Source of the DNA: Cytauxzoon felis
Taxonomy: Eukaryota > Apicomplexa > Aconoidasida > Piroplasmida > Theileriidae
Direction: 5' to 3'
Assembly: GCA_020283715.1 (NCBI GenBank)
Contig: JAIQCW010000312.1
Location: forward strand, 25,788-89,787
Length of the DNA: 64,000 nucleotides
Positions within the stretch are counted from its first letter, which is position 1. Each line of letters begins with the position of its first letter. Under the pieces are notes generated by a model. It saw only the letters and a list, made by a program, of their open reading frames with translations. It was not told the DNA's origin and did no database searches. Position numbers and translations under genes: made by a program. Of the stretch, positions 33,521 through 45,394 are shown one piece after another.

Positions 33521-34203
33521 ATGTCTGATGCTCCCTTCGATGAGTTGGACAACACAAGCATATGCAATCTTAAACCAGGACTACGAAATATATCAGCAAA
33601 AGGTATTATCGTAGAATATATTGATGACCCACCTCAGAGTACAACAGAAATACAAAACTTCCGATATCATTATAGGTTTGCTGATGCAACAGCATCTATA
33701 CAATTGGCTGTACCTCATGAAATATTAAACGACATCGTTATCAAGTCCTCAAGTATTCTAACGCTGAAAAATGGACACAATAAACAGAATATCGAAAAAT
33801 TTCTATTCGCAAAGGTACGTCACATTGTTACACATTGCAACATTTACACGTATAGAACATAGATAAGGTTAATTTCAATAAAGACGATCCAGGATACATA
33901 ATCACAGAACCAGACGGCGTAATCACATCAATTAATGGAGGATTTAAAAGATTAGGTAACGATTTAGAAGATGATTCAGATTGGGGTGGATTCAGCGATG
34001 ATGAAAATAAAGATAGCCTCAAATGGTTACTGAAACCCGGAGATGTCATAATCATAACATCTGCACTAACAACATGGTCACATGGTCAATTAGTATTAGT
34101 GCCAAATATACAAAAAGAACCAACTCTACATAAAATAGGGAAATATAATCTCAAGTTCAATCTCGAATTAGACATATCAAAAAACTACTCCAATAAGGAA
34201 TAA
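33521..34203 (+). CDS. SOSS-B/hSSB-like OB-fold single-stranded nucleic acid binding protein
   Basis: Exon 1 starts at ATG 33521 (MSDAPFDELDN) and has ICNLKPGLRNISAKGIIVEY, RFADATASIQLAVPHEIL and ILTLKNGHN, the pattern of SOSS-B OB folds. The intron (about 33814-33858, GTACGT to GTATAG) joins in phase 0 to NIDKVNFNKDDPGYII. Exon 2 has LLKPGDVIIITSALTTWSHG and KIGKYNLKFNLELDISKNYS, again like the end of an OB fold (GDIIRLT...KIGEF). Length of about 210 residues fits the family. The likely role is binding single-stranded DNA or RNA. The two halves might be two OB folds or one with a large loop. Confidence 0.65.
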
Positions 34204-34239
34204 CCAACAAACTTATATTTCAGACTATCTAAGGAATTT

Positions 34240-34492
34240 CATGTCTTCTACCTGAGGTCCAATCCTACTCTCTTGGTCTTGCAGACAGCTTCTCTAATTA
34301 CCTATCTCTAAAGAGTAGAGCCACTCCCGGAGATCGTGGCTGAAGTCTAGTCATTGGACCTCAAGTGGAATACCTGGAAGCGATCCACGGGAGCTGGAAG
34401 GGGAAGTAAATAGAGAAGCTGTCTGCAAGACGACCTCAGGTGGAACGACGAGTGGAAAGGAATGTAGAGTGGAAGATAAGGTTACAACTTCA
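34240..34492 (+). repeat. Modular repeat cluster between convergent genes
   Basis: Border, H1, H3, border, L (CTGGAAG form), H1, borders and an H2 fragment. Confidence 0.87.
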
Positions 34493-34560
34493 AGTATGTC
34501 AACACTTTAGTAATAGATTTACTCTGTTGTATAAAATTTTAAACTACATTAAACAAGTGA

Positions 34561-34712
34561 TTGCAATTTTTTGCAATTTATATATTACAGTGTGATTCCA
34601 TAAACCTGTTGTAGAGTGTATGTTACAGAGAGTTCATTGCAATTTTTTGCAATTTATATATTATAGTGTGATTCCATAAACCTGTTGTAGAGTGTATGCA
34701 ACAGCAGCTTCA
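34561..34712. repeat. 76 bp tandem duplication covering the 3' end of the HAD gene
   Basis: 34561-34636 and 34637-34712 are near-identical. The second includes the HAD stop codon. The first, downstream of the gene, still encodes the same tail TLQQVYGITL plus stop on the minus strand. Confidence 0.92.
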
Positions 34713-35668
34713 TTATTTGTTAAGTTCACAAAATATTTAGCTTGTTGTTTAACATGGTCATCTGCGTTATTCACAGCAAATGATAAATTTGATAATTTCA
34801 TTGCTTCGACATCGTTGTAATTATCTCCGATATAGCCGCATGATGATTGATCTTCTCCAAAATATTCCATTAGCACTTTCAATCCTTCAGCTTTATTACT
34901 ACCAGGAGGTGTAAATTCATATTTGTTATCAATAGATCTTTTTACATCGAAATCTATACCTATGGTTAAACCTGTTATACTCATATTCTTCAAATCATCA
35001 CGAGTATATACTACGAATACTACAATATTTTCCTTCAATAATTTTTCTTCTGTTATTAATTCGACCGGTGCACGTCTGGTAGATTTGAATTTTTCCTCCA
35101 ACTCATTTGTCAATTTCGTACATTTCAATGATCTCGAAGATGAAAAGAAGACGGCTGATGATAACATTCCCTTCTCCTTCAGATATTCATAAATCATCTT
35201 CAATGTCTCTTCCTTAAATTGAATTGATCTAATTATCCTCCCATCTTTATCATAAACTACAGAACCACAAGCATAAACACCAGGATAACCATTATAGGCA
35301 GTATCATTCTCTAGATTATCAAATAAATATAAAGCTGAATAATATGTACGTCCTGAATGATGTCGTAGATTGATATCATCATTCAACATACCAGTACAGA
35401 AGAATGGTGTATAACCAAGTTTAATTATTTCTTTTAATGCCTTGAGATTTTTATTCATAGCTTCTTCATTATCTGTATAGAATGTACCATCTAGGTCTAG
35501 TGCAAAGTATTTTGGTGGATTATCTGGTTTAATGAATTCATCTCCAGTACTAGTGCTTATAATTTTTATAACATTAGCCTCTGAATTACTATCATTTAAA
35601 TCTGTACGCCCACATTCAATAGTATAAAACAAATGCGATATAATAAAGTATACTATTAGCTTCATCAT
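34661..35668 (-). CDS. Secreted HAD-superfamily (Cof-type) hydrolase
   Basis: The protein has 335 residues with an N-terminal signal peptide (LIVYFIISHLFYTIECG). HAD motif I is FALDLDGTFYTD, motif II lies around FFCTGM, a lysine occurs in PPGSNKAEGLKVL, and motif IV is GYIGDNYNDVEAMKL. The cap domain is of the Cof/C2 type. The catalytic aspartates of DLDGT and the GDNYND motif are intact, so it should be an active phosphatase of unknown substrate. Secreted HAD proteins are multi-copy in piroplasms (family knowledge). The duplicated 3' end downstream suggests loss or unequal exchange of a tandem paralogue. Confidence 0.9.
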   Translation of the reverse strand: MMKLIVYFIISHLFYTIECGRTDLNDSNSEANVIKIISTSTGDEFIKPDNPPKYFALDLDGTFYTDNEEAMNKNLKALKEIIKLGYTPFFCTGMLNDDINLRHHSGRTYYSALYLFDNLENDTAYNGYPGVYACGSVVYDKDGRIIRSIQFKEETLKMIYEYLKEKGMLSSAVFFSSSRSLKCTKLTNELEEKFKSTRRAPVELITEEKLLKENIVVFVVYTRDDLKNMSITGLTIGIDFDVKRSIDNKYEFTPPGSNKAEGLKVLMEYFGEDQSSCGYIGDNYNDVEAMKLSNLSFAVNNADDHVKQQAKYFVNLTNNEAAVAYTLQQVYGITL

Positions 35669-35964
35669 CTATCGAGGCTGTCGAAGTGACAATGTAATTA
35701 GAATACAATACATACTATTATAATCATTAACAAAGATCATAAATTTATCAACTATTCACTTCGGTTAATGGGGATGGATATTACTATAAATTTAAATATT
35801 TATTATTACTATAAGACATTATTAACATTTTAAAACACTATAATATCATTAAACTATACTTTGTACTAAGAAATAATAAATGAAATATTTTATCAAATTT
35901 ACTACGATGAAGGACCGAACTAAATGAAACACTTCTATCCCATAAATTATTATAATATATATTC

Positions 35965-36235
35965 TTTCCACCTGAGGTCCAATCCTACCCTTCATTCCAC
36001 TAGCCGTGGTGCCTCCTCTATTTACTTCCCCCTCCGCTTCCCTGAGATCAGCTGCGGGTTTTCCACTTGAGGTCCAATCACTACCTTCCTGTTCTTCCGG
36101 GTTGACATCTTTTGTTCCTCCGGGTAGATTTCCTGTTCTTAGGGGTAGACATCGCCACGATCTCTGGGAGTGGCTATACTCTTTAGAGAGGTAAATAGAG
36201 AAGCTGACGGCAGGACTGACCTCAGGTGGAAGTGA
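35965..36235 (-). repeat. Modular repeat cluster downstream of FKBP gene
   Basis: Border, H2, L, border, Q, H3, H1 and border. Confidence 0.87.
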
Positions 36236-36401
36236 AATCAGGTATTGAATATGGATGGGAATGTATTAAGATATTAATTTTTGATGTAGATTATTGTGGT
36301 TGCTATAAAAACTTCATTTTTCTGAGTTTAAAATTATGAATGGTTATGATATGAATTTACTTACCGTCATAGATGGATATTTTATTGAAGACAGCAGAAT
36401 A

Positions 36402-37739
36402 TTAATTTTTATCCTTTTTATTATATTCTTGTAATTTTTGTTTAGCTAATTTTAATTGTAATTGTGCATCTTGATTATTTGGATCAATTGTTAAGAGTTT
36501 ATTAAGATCATCAATAGCATCTTTTAATGAATCATTATAAATTCTAGCAACAGCACGTCTATATAAACCTTTAATATTATTTGGATCAAGTAATAATGCT
36601 TCTGTAGCATTATTTTCAGCACTAAGATAATTTTTTGTCTTAATATAACAATTTGATAAATTCAAATGACATTGAATTTTTGTCAAATCTGATGCATTCT
36701 TTTCATCATCTGTCCAATCATCACGCATAGATAAATAACGTACACCATCTTCATATAATGTTATAGCTGCACCTATATTACCCTTTGTAAATTTCGAATT
36801 ACCATCCAATTTAGCATCAATAGCCGCCTGTATCTTCTCATCTGTTGTCATCTCCCACTTCTCTTTAGGCTTTACACGAGAATTTATCAATTCAATATCA
36901 AACTATAATTATAATATCATACCACATCAATATAACAAATCAATACAATATTGTCTACTCCACCTGAGGTTACAGTCCTACACTTCTTTACACCTGAGGT
37001 TACAACCTTATTTTCCTCTTGCAGAGAGCTTCTCTATTTAGTTCCCCTCGGATTCCCGTAGATCATCCTCGGTAAAATGTATACCCGGAGGAACGAAAAA
37101 AATATCTACTTGGAAGAACAAAAAAGTTTAATCCGGAAGAACAGACATTAACATCGCCACGATCTCTGGGAGTGGCTATACTCTTTAGAGATGAATAATT
37201 AAGAGAGCTGTCTGCAAGACGAAGAGAGTTGTATTGGACCTCAGGTGGAGTGAATAATACCTCAGTCACTGTGTTTATGTGATAACTAACATTCAATACT
37301 GAGTTCGGTGGTATGGAATCTCCTGCTCCTTTTTCTCCATAACCGTATTCTGGTTGTATTTTCTGTATTTATTATTAATAAAGATATCTGGACATACAAA
37401 AGAGGCTTTTTCACCGATTTTCATGGTTGCAACACCTAAATCCCAGCCTTTGATGACATTTCCAGCACCCAAAATGAATTTGAATGTTGTATTACGGTTA
37501 TCTGATTGATTATGGATTCATTTTACTATGGAATCTTGCACTTACATGATGAATCAAAAACTGTTCCTGAATCCAATGTTCCAGTATAATGAACTTCAAC
37601 TTCATGACCTTGTGCTGGTCTTTAATATAAAAATTAATATTACTATAGTAATTATGACTTACAATTCATCAAATTCTGATTCCTTTAGTACTGTCTTTAC
37701 TACTCCTCCGTCACCGGTCAAATCTACTGGTACTGCCAT
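36402..37739 (-). CDS. FKBP-TPR peptidyl-prolyl isomerase (FKBP35-like)
   Basis: This is a cytosolic immunophilin co-chaperone. The start is ATG 37739 (MAVPVDLTGDGGVVKTVLKE). FKBP-fold exons read GHEVEVHYTGTLDSGTVFDS, FKFILGAGNVIKGWDLGVAT and KIQPEYGYGEKGAGDSIPPN. After a repeat-bearing intron (about 36905-37262), the TPR exon reads FDIELINSRVKPKEKW, KLDGNSKFTKGNIGAAITLY, NLSNCYIKTKNYLSAENNAT and NNIKGLYRRAVARIYNDSLK, giving three TPR units of the HSP90-binding class. It ends LQEYNKKDKN. The order FKBP then TPR and length of about 300 residues match FKBP35 of Plasmodium and Theileria. Confidence 0.9.
36957..37256. repeat. Modular repeat cluster in the FKBP intron, mixed orientation
   Basis: Two borders, H1 (CTCTTGCAGAG form), L3, Q fragments, H3 and H1. 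Q reads on plus and H3 on minus. Confidence 0.86.
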
Positions 37740-38012
37740 TTTTTGAAACAACTACTACAGTTATGCCACAAATTTGTATAATATTATATTCTTTATTTTT
37801 TAATTATTCAACTCTTAATTGTTTTAATAAATTACTTTTATCACTCTCTACCATGGTGAGGTACGAGGTGACGTGGTGATTGCGAGGAATGTAGTAGCAT
37901 CCAATTTACAAAATGGAATTCCTCAATTTTAATCTTCATCCTGTCTAAATATTAAATATCATTATTAATTGTGTTTGTAATTTCATTATGTTATATTTAA
38001 TTCTTTAATTCA

Positions 38013-39963
38013 ATGAAATCGCAGAGGATATTATTGATTTTGTATTATATATTGGCCTTGAGTATATTTTACTGGGTATTTTTATCTAGATTTATGAATA
38101 GATCTTATAAATTGGATAAGAATCGTTTTAATAAGTTAAAGAATATTGTTTATACAGAATTTCAGAGATTCTGTAATATTTATTATCAATTAGATGATGA
38201 TAAATTATTATCTGAGATTGCTTATGGTATATCATATATGTTGAATAAAGATGATATAATTACTAATTTATATAATATATCGCATTATAAGAATGGTATG
38301 TTATATTATATAGTATAGATATTATATATAGATAATACATATAATAATATAATAATATTATATTCGGATATTGTTAATGATTTTAATATAGAAGTAGATG
38401 ATAATAAGATATTAATAAATATATCTAATAATATTGATAGTAATAATATAAATATTATAATAGAATTAATATATAAAATTATATTTGAATTATATTATAA
38501 TATTAATGATATAAAATTTAATAATTTAAATCATTCATTAGATATAAATTTAATAATATTATGTGATGATAATAATAATATAAATAATAATATATATAAT
38601 AATATAAATTTATATATAAATAATATATTAAAATCATTATCATTATTACATGATATAAATTATCATAGCCGTATTATATATGATATAAATTTTATTAAAT
38701 TTATAAATATTGATTATAATAATGATTTTTATATTTTAAATTTACAAAAACAAAATGTATTATTTTATAATTTTCTAGAAAATATTTGTAATATTAATAT
38801 TACCATCGATAATTTACATCAATTTATTAATACATTTTGTTTTTTTTTATTTATACCATCAAATAATATTTTAATCTATGATGAAATTACAAATTCTTAT
38901 AAATCATCTTTTATGATTAATAATTTTGGTATCTTTACTATTTTAAATACAATTGATACTAATAATATATATAATATTATATCTAATTGGATTACTTATA
39001 TAAGATTATTTTATTCATTACCTAATACATTCTATAAATATCTATTAAAATTTATTAATAATGGTAATATCATCTCTATAAATAATCAAAATTTTATTAT
39101 CAATTATAATAATCTTAATCTTAATCTACAATTCCATCCATTAAATCATATACCATTTTATAAATTCGAATATATCAAAATCTCTATCGTACTCTATCAA
39201 CATTTTCGACAATATACATTACATAATCTCAATACCATCATCTATCAACTCAATAATCTCTCATTCAATACACAAATACCTCATTCTACACTCAAATTCA
39301 CACAAGTTTGTTTCACTATTTTCAGATACTACACCTGATATCATTTCCACCTGAGGTCTTCCCACTAGGCGTGGTGGCCTTTCTTATTTATTTCCCCCTC
39401 CGCTTCCCTGAGATCAGCTGCGGGTAGTCCACTTGAGGTCCATTAAATACATTCAAGGTCTGTTCTTCCGGGTATACATTTCCCGTTCCTCCGGGTAGAA
39501 TTCCTGTTCTTAGGGGTTGTACATCTTTGTTCTTCCGGGTATAAATCGCCACGATCTCCGGGAGTGGCATTACCGTTTACGGCGAGGTAATTAGAAGAGC
39601 TGACGGCAGGAGAACGCGAGGCTGTAACCTCAGGTGGAACGGCGAGTGGAAGAGGTGAAGGTAGTGATTGTAACCTCAGGTGGAGTGGACATATAAATTA
39701 CATTATTATTTATTGTTGTTATATGATAATTATAGGATTCGATGTTGGCATTGGAACAGTTATCTGATGAGAAGAGTTTGGAAGATTTATTGCGTTTATC
39801 GAGATATGCATTTAAGCAGACATTGGAGGCTATGGGTGATGATCAAATGTATATAAAGAACATTTTATCTATAGAACATACATTCGCATTCTTCATGTGC
39901 GATATATTCCCATTCGTCTTTCCTACCATTATATCCGTCATTAAAATCATCATCGGACGATAA
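38013..39963 (+). CDS. PIGS: GPI transamidase component PIG-S
   Basis: PIG-S is a two-pass ER protein of the GPI transamidase. Exon 1 starts MKSQRILLILYYILALSIFY, the N-terminal membrane helix. A 36 bp intron (38296-38331) restores the frame (G|AT). The luminal part is extremely asparagine/isoleucine-rich but keeps NTFCFFLFIPSNNILIYDEI, matching the PIG-S pattern IVYVPS...YIYDE, and a helical segment TLHNLNTIIYQLNNLSF. After a repeat-bearing intron (39306-39735), the last exon reads SMLALEQLSDEKSLEDLLRL and ends with the second helix FPFVFPTIISVIKIIIG. That order of two membrane helices around the lumenal domain is diagnostic. Confidence 0.82.
39340..39690 (-). repeat. Modular repeat cluster in the PIG-S intron, antisense
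   Basis: Border, H2, L, border, Q, H3 of CCGT/ACGG type, H1, borders and H2 fragment. Confidence 0.89.
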
Positions 39964-40021
39964 TCTCTTATAACATATACTTTACACCAATAAACATAAA
40001 TAATCATCTATAAGGAAGTTC

Positions 40022-40322
40022 TCCACTTGAGGTCCAATCCAACTCTTTTCATCCTGCCGTCAGCTCTTCTATTTACTTCCCCTTCCAGCTCCCATAGATC
40101 GCTTCCAGGTAGTCCACTTGAGGTTACATCCAACAGATCCTTAGCATCATCTTCCATCATTCCCATGATGGATGATCCATCGCTACCTTCACCACGATCT
40201 CAGGGAGTGGCTCTACCCTTTAGGGATAGGTAATTGGAAGAAGCCTCCACGGCGAGTGGAAAAGAGTCGGATTGGACCTCAGGTTGAAGAGAGATGGATT
40301 GTAACCTCGAGTGGAGTTGGAT
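40022..40322 (-). repeat. Modular repeat cluster between PIG-S and actin
   Basis: Border, H1, L, border, M (reverse), H3 of CCCT/AGGG type (40216-40225), H2 and borders. An M module in a noncoding place. Confidence 0.88.
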
Positions 40323-40394
40323 TGGAATATAAAAGAGAGAATATAAAAGTTTGAAGAGATTAAATCATGTAATGGATTATTGTGGTATTATGGT

Positions 40395-41525
40395 TTAGAA
40401 GCATTTGCGGTGTACAATATTGGGTCCGGATTCATCGAATTCTTCTTTAGTGATCCACATTTGTTGGAATGTAGAGAGTGATGATAAAATAGAACCACCA
40501 ATCCAGACAGAATATTTTCTTTCTGGTGGTGCAACGACTTTGATTTTCATAGTAGATGGTACAAGTGCATTAAGTTCTTTAGTCATTCTTTGTCCAATAC
40601 CTTCAAACATAGTAGTACCACCAGAAAGTACAACATTAGAGTACAAATCTTTACGTATATCAACATCACATTTAGTAATAGAATTGTACGTAGTTGTATG
40701 TATACCAGGAGCTTCCATACCAATAAAAGTAGGTTGAAATAATACTTCTGGGCATCTAAATCTTTCATTACCAACAGTTATAATATTACCATCTGGTAAT
40801 TCATATGATTTTTCAACTTCTGAAGATGATGCTGCACTAGTCATAGCTTCATCAAAATCTAATGCAATATAACATAATTTTTCTTTAATATCACGAACAA
40901 TTTCTTTTTCAGCTGTTGTTGTAAATGAGAAACCACGTTCTACTAATATTTTTTGCATAAATTCTGTTAAATCTCTACCAGCTAAATCTAATCTCATTAT
41001 TGCATGTGGTAATGAATATCCTTCATAAATTGGTACAGTATGTGTTACACCATCACCAGAATCCAATACTATACCAGTAGTACGACCAGATGAATATAAT
41101 GATAGTACAGCTTGTATTGCTACATACATTGCTGGTACATTATGGGTCTCAAACATAATCGTTGTCATTTTTTCACGATTAGCTTTAGGATTCATTGGTG
41201 CTTCTGTTAATAATACTGGATGTTCTTCTGGTGATATCCTCAATTCATTATAAAATGTATGATGCCATATCTTCTCCATATCCTCCCAATTCGTTACAAT
41301 ACCATGCTCTATAGGATATTTCAATGTCAATATACCACGCTTTGATTGAGCCTCATCACCAACATAAGTATCCTTCTCATCCATACCAACCATCAATGCT
41401 GGATTTTTAGGTCTACCAACTATACTTGGAAATACACACCTTGGTGCATCATCACCAGCAAATCCAGCCTTTACATTACCAGAACCATTGTCAACCACCA
41501 ATGCAGTAGTCTCCTCGTCAGACAT
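40395..41525 (-). CDS. ACT1: Actin
   Basis: The protein is a complete 376-residue actin in one exon. The phosphate loops [20 protein letters not shown] and [19 protein letters not shown] are intact, as are [15 protein letters not shown] and the C-terminus [20 protein letters not shown]. Start ATG 41525 is followed by [10 protein letters not shown], as in apicomplexan actin I. No repeat lies inside the gene, though one ends 70 bp from its stop codon. The gene has a 1.1 kb repeat-free upstream region shared with the divergent 6-Cys gene. It drives motility and invasion in apicomplexans (family knowledge). Confidence 0.98.
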   Translation of the reverse strand: MSDEETTALVVDNGSGNVKAGFAGDDAPRCVFPSIVGRPKNPALMVGMDEKDTYVGDEAQSKRGILTLKYPIEHGIVTNWEDMEKIWHHTFYNELRISPEEHPVLLTEAPMNPKANREKMTTIMFETHNVPAMYVAIQAVLSLYSSGRTTGIVLDSGDGVTHTVPIYEGYSLPHAIMRLDLAGRDLTEFMQKILVERGFSFTTTAEKEIVRDIKEKLCYIALDFDEAMTSAASSSEVEKSYELPDGNIITVGNERFRCPEVLFQPTFIGMEAPGIHTTTYNSITKCDVDIRKDLYSNVVLSGGTTMFEGIGQRMTKELNALVPSTMKIKVVAPPERKYSVWIGGSILSSLSTFQQMWITKEEFDESGPNIVHRKCF

Positions 41526-42643
41526 TTTTCACAACCTAAAATACAAATATAATTTCAAGCGAATAATCAATCCAGACCAAATGAAATCTTACAAATGACA
41601 ATATATATAAACAACTGAAATATGTTATTATTTCATTTATAATATATACATATCTACTCCACATTCGATACACATCGAACGTGCTCTAAAACTTACTTTA
41701 TAATACTCCTTATTAAATGTTATTAGAGAATTTGTTCCATAAATACCATATAAATGAGTAATAAAACTTCGTCACACACCTTACGCATGTTGTGGTAAAG
41801 TTACCAAGCGAACTTGTGGGGGTTTACTTCATCCATTTTTATACTGAATCACCAACATATCTGCATTTTTACACGTACAACAACCTCCCGTCACATGAAT
41901 CATGCATACAAATTCATAGTATACCATATCTGTCAAAAATATTTTAAGCACCAGACAAAATCTCTATCGCAATCTTACACATTTTAGGCAGCAGTTCTAT
42001 TGTGAGCCTAAAAACACACATATACCACAATTGGTATCTAAAAATTTATTTTCTATCAATATTTATCTGCTAAAACAATGATAAACTATTCTTCTTTTGA
42101 AAAAAATGCTGAATTTTATGACCTCCGCTTGTCCGTCTACACATTACACCTCTCGCGGTATTCGCGCCTATTACGTGGTTTATAACATTGATTTATTTAT
42201 AACTATTTAAATTTATAATGTGCAACTGTTTGGTATAGACGTAATGTAGTTATTTCCATAGGAAGATTACTACACGTTCTATCTTTCGAGTTAACTGCAA
42301 CTTTGGGTATATGATATAGGAATCACGGTTAAATGTTATATTTTATTACCTTTAAAATGATTATTCTACTGTATGAGCGTATATCTCTTACCATAACATG
42401 CGTCTCCTAAAATGCGTACTTGAACCCGCGTCGAATCCATATGTAGACCTAGAGATCTGATACACATATGACATGGTAAATAACTAGTATAAAAATAACT
42501 GTATATTATATGTTAGATATTTTTGTTTGTGGAATTTATACGTAATTGATGTGTAGATTTTGACATGTATTTAATAAAAAAGACCGGGTAAAATTTTTAC
42601 GGTATTAAATGTCTAATAATTTGACTGAGATTTATTTTTTACA
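41526..42643. other. Repeat-free upstream region shared by actin and the 6-Cys gene
   Basis: About 1.1 kb of AT-rich sequence separating divergent starts. I see no coding frame, RNA gene or modular repeat in it; it presumably contains both promoters. Confidence 0.6.
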
Positions 42644-45373
42644 ATGATTTTATTAAATTTTTCCTCTTTGTTTTTTTGTATATTATGTGGAGTATTGGCT
42701 AAGTATAGTAAGGGTAGTAATCATGTGGTGAAGCGAATAGGTCATGATAGTAGTACTTCTTTAGATTATTCTGAATGTGTTGGTACTGATGACGATGTAT
42801 ATATCCATTATAATGTAGATTTATATCAGTATGAGACATTGGACATATTATGTCCTAAATTGACTGACGATGTGTCTACTGTATTTGAGCCTAAGGAATT
42901 GGATGGTTATTATAGTAGTGGTAGATATGATGTATTAATGAGTGATAGATATGTTGATGAGGTTGTTGGTAGATCTATTATTCGATTGAAGGATGAGTTA
43001 TCATTTATAAAGATAACTAAGCAAGAAGATGTTTATAATATTGCTTATGGTGATGGTGATGTACCAAAGAATGTTATAAAGATGTATTTTGATTGTCATA
43101 GTAAGAGTAGTACGGGTAAATTAACTCATTTATCTACTATACAGGTGAATATAATGCCTGATATTAAAGGTATAATTGGTACTAGTACTACAATAAATTT
43201 TGATCATTTTCGATTGATGCCCAAGGGTAATAAATTGATTTATATTAAATCTATTAGATTGGGTACTAAATTGATATCGAATTGTTCTAAAAAATTGGAT
43301 ATTAAATCGAAGTCTGATAATATAGATAAGAAGGATAAATTTGGTACATTATTATCTTATAATGATATATCATCTACATATACTACTAGGAATTATGGTA
43401 TGAATAGTTTTATATTGGATTTGATAGATGATGATAAAGTAATATGGAGAGATAATAAATGTATTATAGAAATTACATGTAACGATGATAATGATAGGAA
43501 ATTGATTTATGTATATCCAAATTATAATAGATATAATGGTTTTAATATAAATACAGAATTAAAAGATACTAAAGATGGTTTATATAGATTACCTACAGTT
43601 ATAGATACATCTAAGAGTAATGTTATATCAGTAGATATACCAAAGGGATCGAATACAAAACCTAAAGATTATTTTGAGAGTTTTTATATTGACAATTATA
43701 AATTGATGAGATTAAATAATATTGTAGATGATGTAAGATTAATAAAAATAACTAATACAATAAAGATATTAGATTTTAATAATATGAGAAATTATACTTA
43801 TATGACATTAGGATTTAGAACAAATAATAAAGATGATGATATACATTCTATGCTTATACAATTAGCTCCTAAATGTTATTTTAATGATAATAAAATATTT
43901 AATAATAAATATAATGAGTGTACGATATTTTTTAATATTAAAGATAAATTTCAAATTATACATGACAGAGATGATGATATGGATGGATTTAATGCAGTAC
44001 CATATATGAGGATAGATGATCCTAATGGTACTTGTAAAGATTGTTATTATAAAAAATTAATACGTGATAAGCCTAATAAAATATTACATGCATCATCATC
44101 ATTTTCAAATAATTTATATTTTAATTTATTTCCTGGTAGAATAGAAGCTAATCCTATGTATTTTATTAGAAAGTCTAAAGTTGGTGATGAGATAAATGGT
44201 ATATTAAATCCGATTGGTATGATAAAAGTATATTTATCTAATTCATCTTTATATGCTGATGATAATGGTATAGTTAAAAGATCTAGTGATGGTGTTGATG
44301 ATTATACATTATATTATAGTTTAACAATGAAAAATAGTAACATAGCTAAATTGAGGTGTAGAACTTTATTTAGAGAGTATAATGAAAATACATTTATACA
44401 ACCACATGGTAATAATGTATATTTTAATAATGTACCATATGGTGATGTTAATTTGGATACATTGGAAATTAATGACTTGGATTCATATGCATATAGGGGT
44501 ATTGAAATCAATACATATGACAGAAGTGCACGTGGTGAGGGTAGTGAAGAAGGTAGTGATGGATCATCCATCATGGGAATGATGGAAGATGGTGCTACGG
44601 GTGTGTTGGATGTAACCTCAAGTGGAATACCCGAGAACGATCTATGGGAGTTTGAGGGAGAGATAAATAAGAAGGCCACCACGGCGAGTGGGAAGACCTC
44701 AAGTGGAGAAGCTGACGGCAGGATGACCTCAAGTGTAGGTAGTATAGTTGATTCTGATTATGATTTAGTGATTAAATTGGATACTAATAAATTTATAACA
44801 GGTTTAGAATTGAAGCCATTATTTTTTGTATGTCATATGAATAGAAAGAATAAACCATATGCTATAATATCATTTGATCCAGGATATTATAATAAAAGAT
44901 TATATGGATGTGGTATAGAACCTAGTATATTTTTAAATGATGATAATAAATTTTCAAATGATAAAAATTGTATATTTAATTTCGATATAAATAAAAAATA
45001 TGCATTTCATTGTCCAGTACATTATGATAATGATATAAAGAAGAATAAAAAAAATCATATCATATTAGATTCAAATAATCATAAAGAATATAAACCAAAT
45101 AATACAGTCTATTGTTTTGAAAATTTAAAAAATAAAGTTAAACAAAATACAAATATATTAGATGAAGAAATAAAAATTAATGATAATAAATCAATATGGA
45201 TCTTCGATAATGCAAAAATTTTAAATAAAAAAAATGTCAATAATTTTGAATGTATCTGTATCAGTGAAATCGGACACATACAATCATCAATGACAATCAT
45301 TGTCAATTCAACCAGCGGATTCATCTTATACTCTACACTAATCACACTCGCTATATTCACCATTGTATTTTAA
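42644..45373 (+). CDS. 6-Cys (s48/45) domain surface protein with a repeat insert
   Basis: This is a parasite surface protein family. The 909-residue single exon begins with a signal peptide (LLNFSSLFFCILCGVLA) and ends with a hydrophobic tail (STLITLAIFTIVF) like a GPI signal. 6-Cys features include DILCPKLTDDVSTVFEPKEL with a paired MYFDCHSKSS in the first domain. The last domain has RLYGCGIEPSIFL, NCIFNFDINKKYAFHCPVH and the terminal FECICISEIGHI (CxC). An in-frame repeat (about residues 630-700) sits between the middle and last domains, in what should be an exposed linker. AT-rich codons dominate outside the insert. Confidence 0.8.
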   Translation: MILLNFSSLFFCILCGVLAKYSKGSNHVVKRIGHDSSTSLDYSECVGTDDDVYIHYNVDLYQYETLDILCPKLTDDVSTVFEPKELDGYYSSGRYDVLMSDRYVDEVVGRSIIRLKDELSFIKITKQEDVYNIAYGDGDVPKNVIKMYFDCHSKSSTGKLTHLSTIQVNIMPDIKGIIGTSTTINFDHFRLMPKGNKLIYIKSIRLGTKLISNCSKKLDIKSKSDNIDKKDKFGTLLSYNDISSTYTTRNYGMNSFILDLIDDDKVIWRDNKCIIEITCNDDNDRKLIYVYPNYNRYNGFNINTELKDTKDGLYRLPTVIDTSKSNVISVDIPKGSNTKPKDYFESFYIDNYKLMRLNNIVDDVRLIKITNTIKILDFNNMRNYTYMTLGFRTNNKDDDIHSMLIQLAPKCYFNDNKIFNNKYNECTIFFNIKDKFQIIHDRDDDMDGFNAVPYMRIDDPNGTCKDCYYKKLIRDKPNKILHASSSFSNNLYFNLFPGRIEANPMYFIRKSKVGDEINGILNPIGMIKVYLSNSSLYADDNGIVKRSSDGVDDYTLYYSLTMKNSNIAKLRCRTLFREYNENTFIQPHGNNVYFNNVPYGDVNLDTLEINDLDSYAYRGIEINTYDRSARGEGSEEGSDGSSIMGMMEDGATGVLDVTSSGIPENDLWEFEGEINKKATTASGKTSSGEADGRMTSSVGSIVDSDYDLVIKLDTNKFITGLELKPLFFVCHMNRKNKPYAIISFDPGYYNKRLYGCGIEPSIFLNDDNKFSNDKNCIFNFDINKKYAFHCPVHYDNDIKKNKKNHIILDSNNHKEYKPNNTVYCFENLKNKVKQNTNILDEEIKINDNKSIWIFDNAKILNKKNVNNFECICISEIGHIQSSMTIIVNSTSGFILYSTLITLAIFTIVF
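44537..44738 (+). repeat. In-frame coding repeat within the 6-Cys gene
   Basis: It starts with M (GSDGSSIMGMMEDGATG), then border, a diverged L (ENDLWEFEGEINKK), H2, border, H1 and border. It lacks Q and H3. Confidence 0.9.
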
Positions 45374-45394
45374 TGAAACTCTGCTTATACACAA

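Noticed and set aside
42420..42450. tRNA-like GTCGAATCC in the actin upstream region
   Set aside because: No cloverleaf with acceptor and anticodon stems can be formed around it.
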